From Sphingobacteriaceae bacterium GW460-11-11-14-LB5 (GTDB lineage Bacteria; Bacteroidota; Bacteroidia; Sphingobacteriales; Sphingobacteriaceae), in contig CP021237.1 of the NCBI GenBank assembly GCA_002151545.1, forward strand, positions 4,960,001-5,024,000: 64,000 bases of DNA. The letters run 5' to 3'. How positions within the stretch are numbered: position 1 is the stretch's first letter; each line of letters opens with the position of its first letter. The position numbers were made by a program, and so were the translations under genes. The notes beneath the pieces are model-generated. The model searched no databases and had not been told where the DNA came from. It saw only the letters and a list, made by a program, of their open reading frames with translations. Below, piece by piece: positions 62,173 through 64,000 of this stretch.

Positions 62173-64000
62173 TTAAAACGTTACATCAACACCAAAAGTG
62201 AATTTTTGAGAAACAGGATAAATACCCAGCTCAAGGTTGTTAAAATACTCTGGATCGTAACCGCTATATTTTGTTATGGTTACTAAGTTATTGGCTCTAG
62301 CATAAACTCTGGCTTTATTTAAGAACTTGGTTTTACTCAACAAAGATTTGTTAAAGTTGTAGTAAACAGTAAGATCTCGCAGCCTTAAATAAGAAGCATT
62401 TTCAATATAACGATCGTCGAAATTTGTACCTGTACCATACTTACCGTATTTGGCATCATTGTCACCAGGTTTTTTCCACATTCTATCATAAAGATCTGCA
62501 ACCCTGTTGTAGTTACTCCAAGAAGCGTTGTTCCACTCCATCCATGCCCTGGTATTGTTGATCGTATATTTACCAACTACATAATTCCATTGCATAAATA
62601 CACCAAAGCCTTTATAAGAAAAATCTACAGAGGCTGCACCATTATATGGCGCATAGAAGCCTTTTCCGTCCAATACTACAGCGTCGCCACCGTCGAAATT
62701 TGTTGTTTGATTACCGTTTTTATCTAAGTAGACTTCATTACCCGTTTGGCCATCGATATGTGAAAATCTGTTATATTTTAACTGACCATACATGTAGCCT
62801 ACAGCAGTGTAAACACCTGTACCAGTTCCTAACAGCTCATCTCTGAATCCATAAAGTTCCGTAACCCGATTTTTATTATACGTAAAGTTTGTATTAAAGT
62901 TTAAAGTAATGTCTTTAGATTTAACGATCTGTGCACCTAAGCCCAATTCAATACCCCTATTGTACATTCTTCCCATATTTTGATAGATCGAAGAGTAGCC
63001 AGTAAGATACGAAACCGGAACATTGAGTACCATATCATATGTTACGTCATTATAAAAATCAGCAGTGAAGGTTAATCTGTTTTTAAAGAATGCCGCATCA
63101 AGACCAACATTAAATTTACGTTTGATTTCCCATGATAGATCTGGGTTTCCTGCCTGGGTAGGAGTTAAACCCGCAGCGCCATTATAGGTTGTTGAGCCGA
63201 AAAGATCGTATGAAGGATAATAACCGATACCATCATTACCAGTTGTTCCGATCGATCCGCGGATTTTTGCAAGTGATAACCAGCTAACATTTTCTAAAAA
63301 TTCCTCTTTTTTGATGTTCCATCCTAAACCTGCTGACCAAAAAGTACCCCAGCGGTTATTTCTTCCGAATTTAGATGAACCATCCCGTCTGATACTCAAA
63401 TCTACATAATACTTATCTTTATAACCATAATTTACATTTGCCAATGCAGAGAACATCCTATATTTATTTAAAGAACCGCTAGTTGCTGACGGGGTTTGAA
63501 AAGAACCGAATTCCAACAATAGTGGTGACGAGGTGTTCTTTGCAGTTGCACTAAACACAATATCGTTATGGAAATTGTATTCAGAACCAATTACGGCTGC
63601 GATTGAGTGATCTCCAAAAGTATGGTTGTAGTTTAAGGTATTCCTTTGGATGCCATCCATCCATGATGAATAATATCTGTTGGCATTACCATTATCAGCT
63701 GCAGCAATTAGAGGTGCATTATACCCACCGCCATAATAACTGGTATAATTTGCTCCATAGCTAGACCTGAATTTGATATCTTTCGTTACATCAGCTTCTA
63801 TGTAGGTATTTCCAAGTAATTTTAAGTTTTGATAATCCGTATGCTGATAATCATTCGCGCGAACCCAAAGGTTATTATAAGCACCTGAATATCCACCATA
63901 CTGTAGCCTTTGTTTAAAATTACCTTCAGCATCGCGAACATTTTCATATGGCAATAACAGATAAGCCATCATACCAGTGTTGGCAGTACTATTCCTGGTC
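62173..64000 (-). CDS. SusC/RagA TonB-linked outer-membrane protein (5' end outside window)
   Basis: The C-terminal ~608 residues of a SusC barrel; the frame is open to the right edge, so signal peptide and plug are outside. Typical barrel segments are visible: DLSIRRDGSSKFGRNNRWG, FWSAGLGWNIKKEEF, LRGSIGTTGNDGIG-type turns and the end strand YPVSQKFTFGVDVTF. It pairs with the SusD-like gene downstream. Sequence differs clearly from the first two SusC barrels. Confidence 0.95.
   Translation of the reverse strand, partial: TRNSTANTGMMAYLLLPYENVRDAEGNFKQRLQYGGYSGAYNNLWVRANDYQHTDYQNLKLLGNTYIEADVTKDIKFRSSYGANYTSYYGGGYNAPLIAAADNGNANRYYSSWMDGIQRNTLNYNHTFGDHSIAAVIGSEYNFHNDIVFSATAKNTSSPLLLEFGSFQTPSATSGSLNKYRMFSALANVNYGYKDKYYVDLSIRRDGSSKFGRNNRWGTFWSAGLGWNIKKEEFLENVSWLSLAKIRGSIGTTGNDGIGYYPSYDLFGSTTYNGAAGLTPTQAGNPDLSWEIKRKFNVGLDAAFFKNRLTFTADFYNDVTYDMVLNVPVSYLTGYSSIYQNMGRMYNRGIELGLGAQIVKSKDITLNFNTNFTYNKNRVTELYGFRDELLGTGTGVYTAVGYMYGQLKYNRFSHIDGQTGNEVYLDKNGNQTTNFDGGDAVVLDGKGFYAPYNGAASVDFSYKGFGVFMQWNYVVGKYTINNTRAWMEWNNASWSNYNRVADLYDRMWKKPGDNDAKYGKYGTGTNFDDRYIENASYLRLRDLTVYYNFNKSLLSKTKFLNKARVYARANNLVTITKYSGYDPEYFNNLELGIYPVSQKFTFGVDVTF

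Noticed and set aside
49191..64000. Polysaccharide utilisation loci
   Set aside because: Three SusC/SusD pairs are present, but no glycoside hydrolase, lyase, sulfatase or hybrid regulator lies among them, so a glycan substrate cannot be claimed.

Overview
The window comes from a member of the Bacteroidota, most likely a Sphingobacteriaceae of the Pedobacter type. The grounds are three SusC/SusD outer-membrane pairs, promoter -7 boxes of the Bacteroidota form TAnnTTTG, few visible Shine-Dalgarno sites, several TTG/GTG starts that the promoter positions force, and a carbamoyl-phosphate synthase large subunit that ends before the allosteric domain. No rRNA operon, recognisable insertion sequence, integrase or CRISPR array was seen.

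Layout. 1-4.2 kb: a TonB-dependent receptor under a TPP riboswitch (likely thiamine uptake), three tandem copies of a ~250-bp hairpin-rich repeat, and a NadR-like ATPase preceded by an unexplained leader or small RNA with terminator. 4.6-23.7 kb: housekeeping and envelope genes (carB, M28 and M14 peptidases, DUF4407 membrane protein, rhodanese, dipeptide epimerase, rhomboid protease, pepT, aldose epimerase-like protein, DoxX, LRR-kinase). 23.7-24.5 kb: a second, unrelated tandem repeat (~233 bp). 24.6-31.1 kb: a second TPP riboswitch followed by the close-packed thiamine operon thiS-thiC-tenI/thiE-like-thiE-thiG-thiH-thiF(rhodanese). ThiC makes the pyrimidine, ThiS/F/G/H make the thiazole and ThiE joins them; thiD is absent here. 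Uptake and synthesis are thus under the same ligand.

32-38 kb: a staphylococcal-type nuclease gene, then a compact DNA-modification island: Vsr mismatch endonuclease, HNH nuclease with XRE controller, HpaII-type restriction enzyme, a C5-cytosine methyltransferase, and an unrecognised 214-residue protein. 38-44 kb: a YegP-like protein, a lipoprotein metallopeptidase with discoidin domain and a large MG2/plug-like secreted protein. 44-49 kb: trans-aconitate methyltransferase, a tRNA-Arg(CCU) interrupted and duplicated around a GIY-YIG nuclease gene, metG, an LD-carboxypeptidase and a DoxX protein. 49-64 kb: three SusC/SusD pairs. Two of the susC genes share signal peptide, leader, promoter and a palindromic box, and a decayed third copy of the same 5' end lies nearby.

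The most unusual observation is the GIY-YIG gene, which starts inside the T-arm of a broken tRNA-Arg copy and stops inside the acceptor region of the intact copy. Next come the two-nuclease restriction island and the possible antiterminator/terminator RNA at 4.26-4.39 kb.
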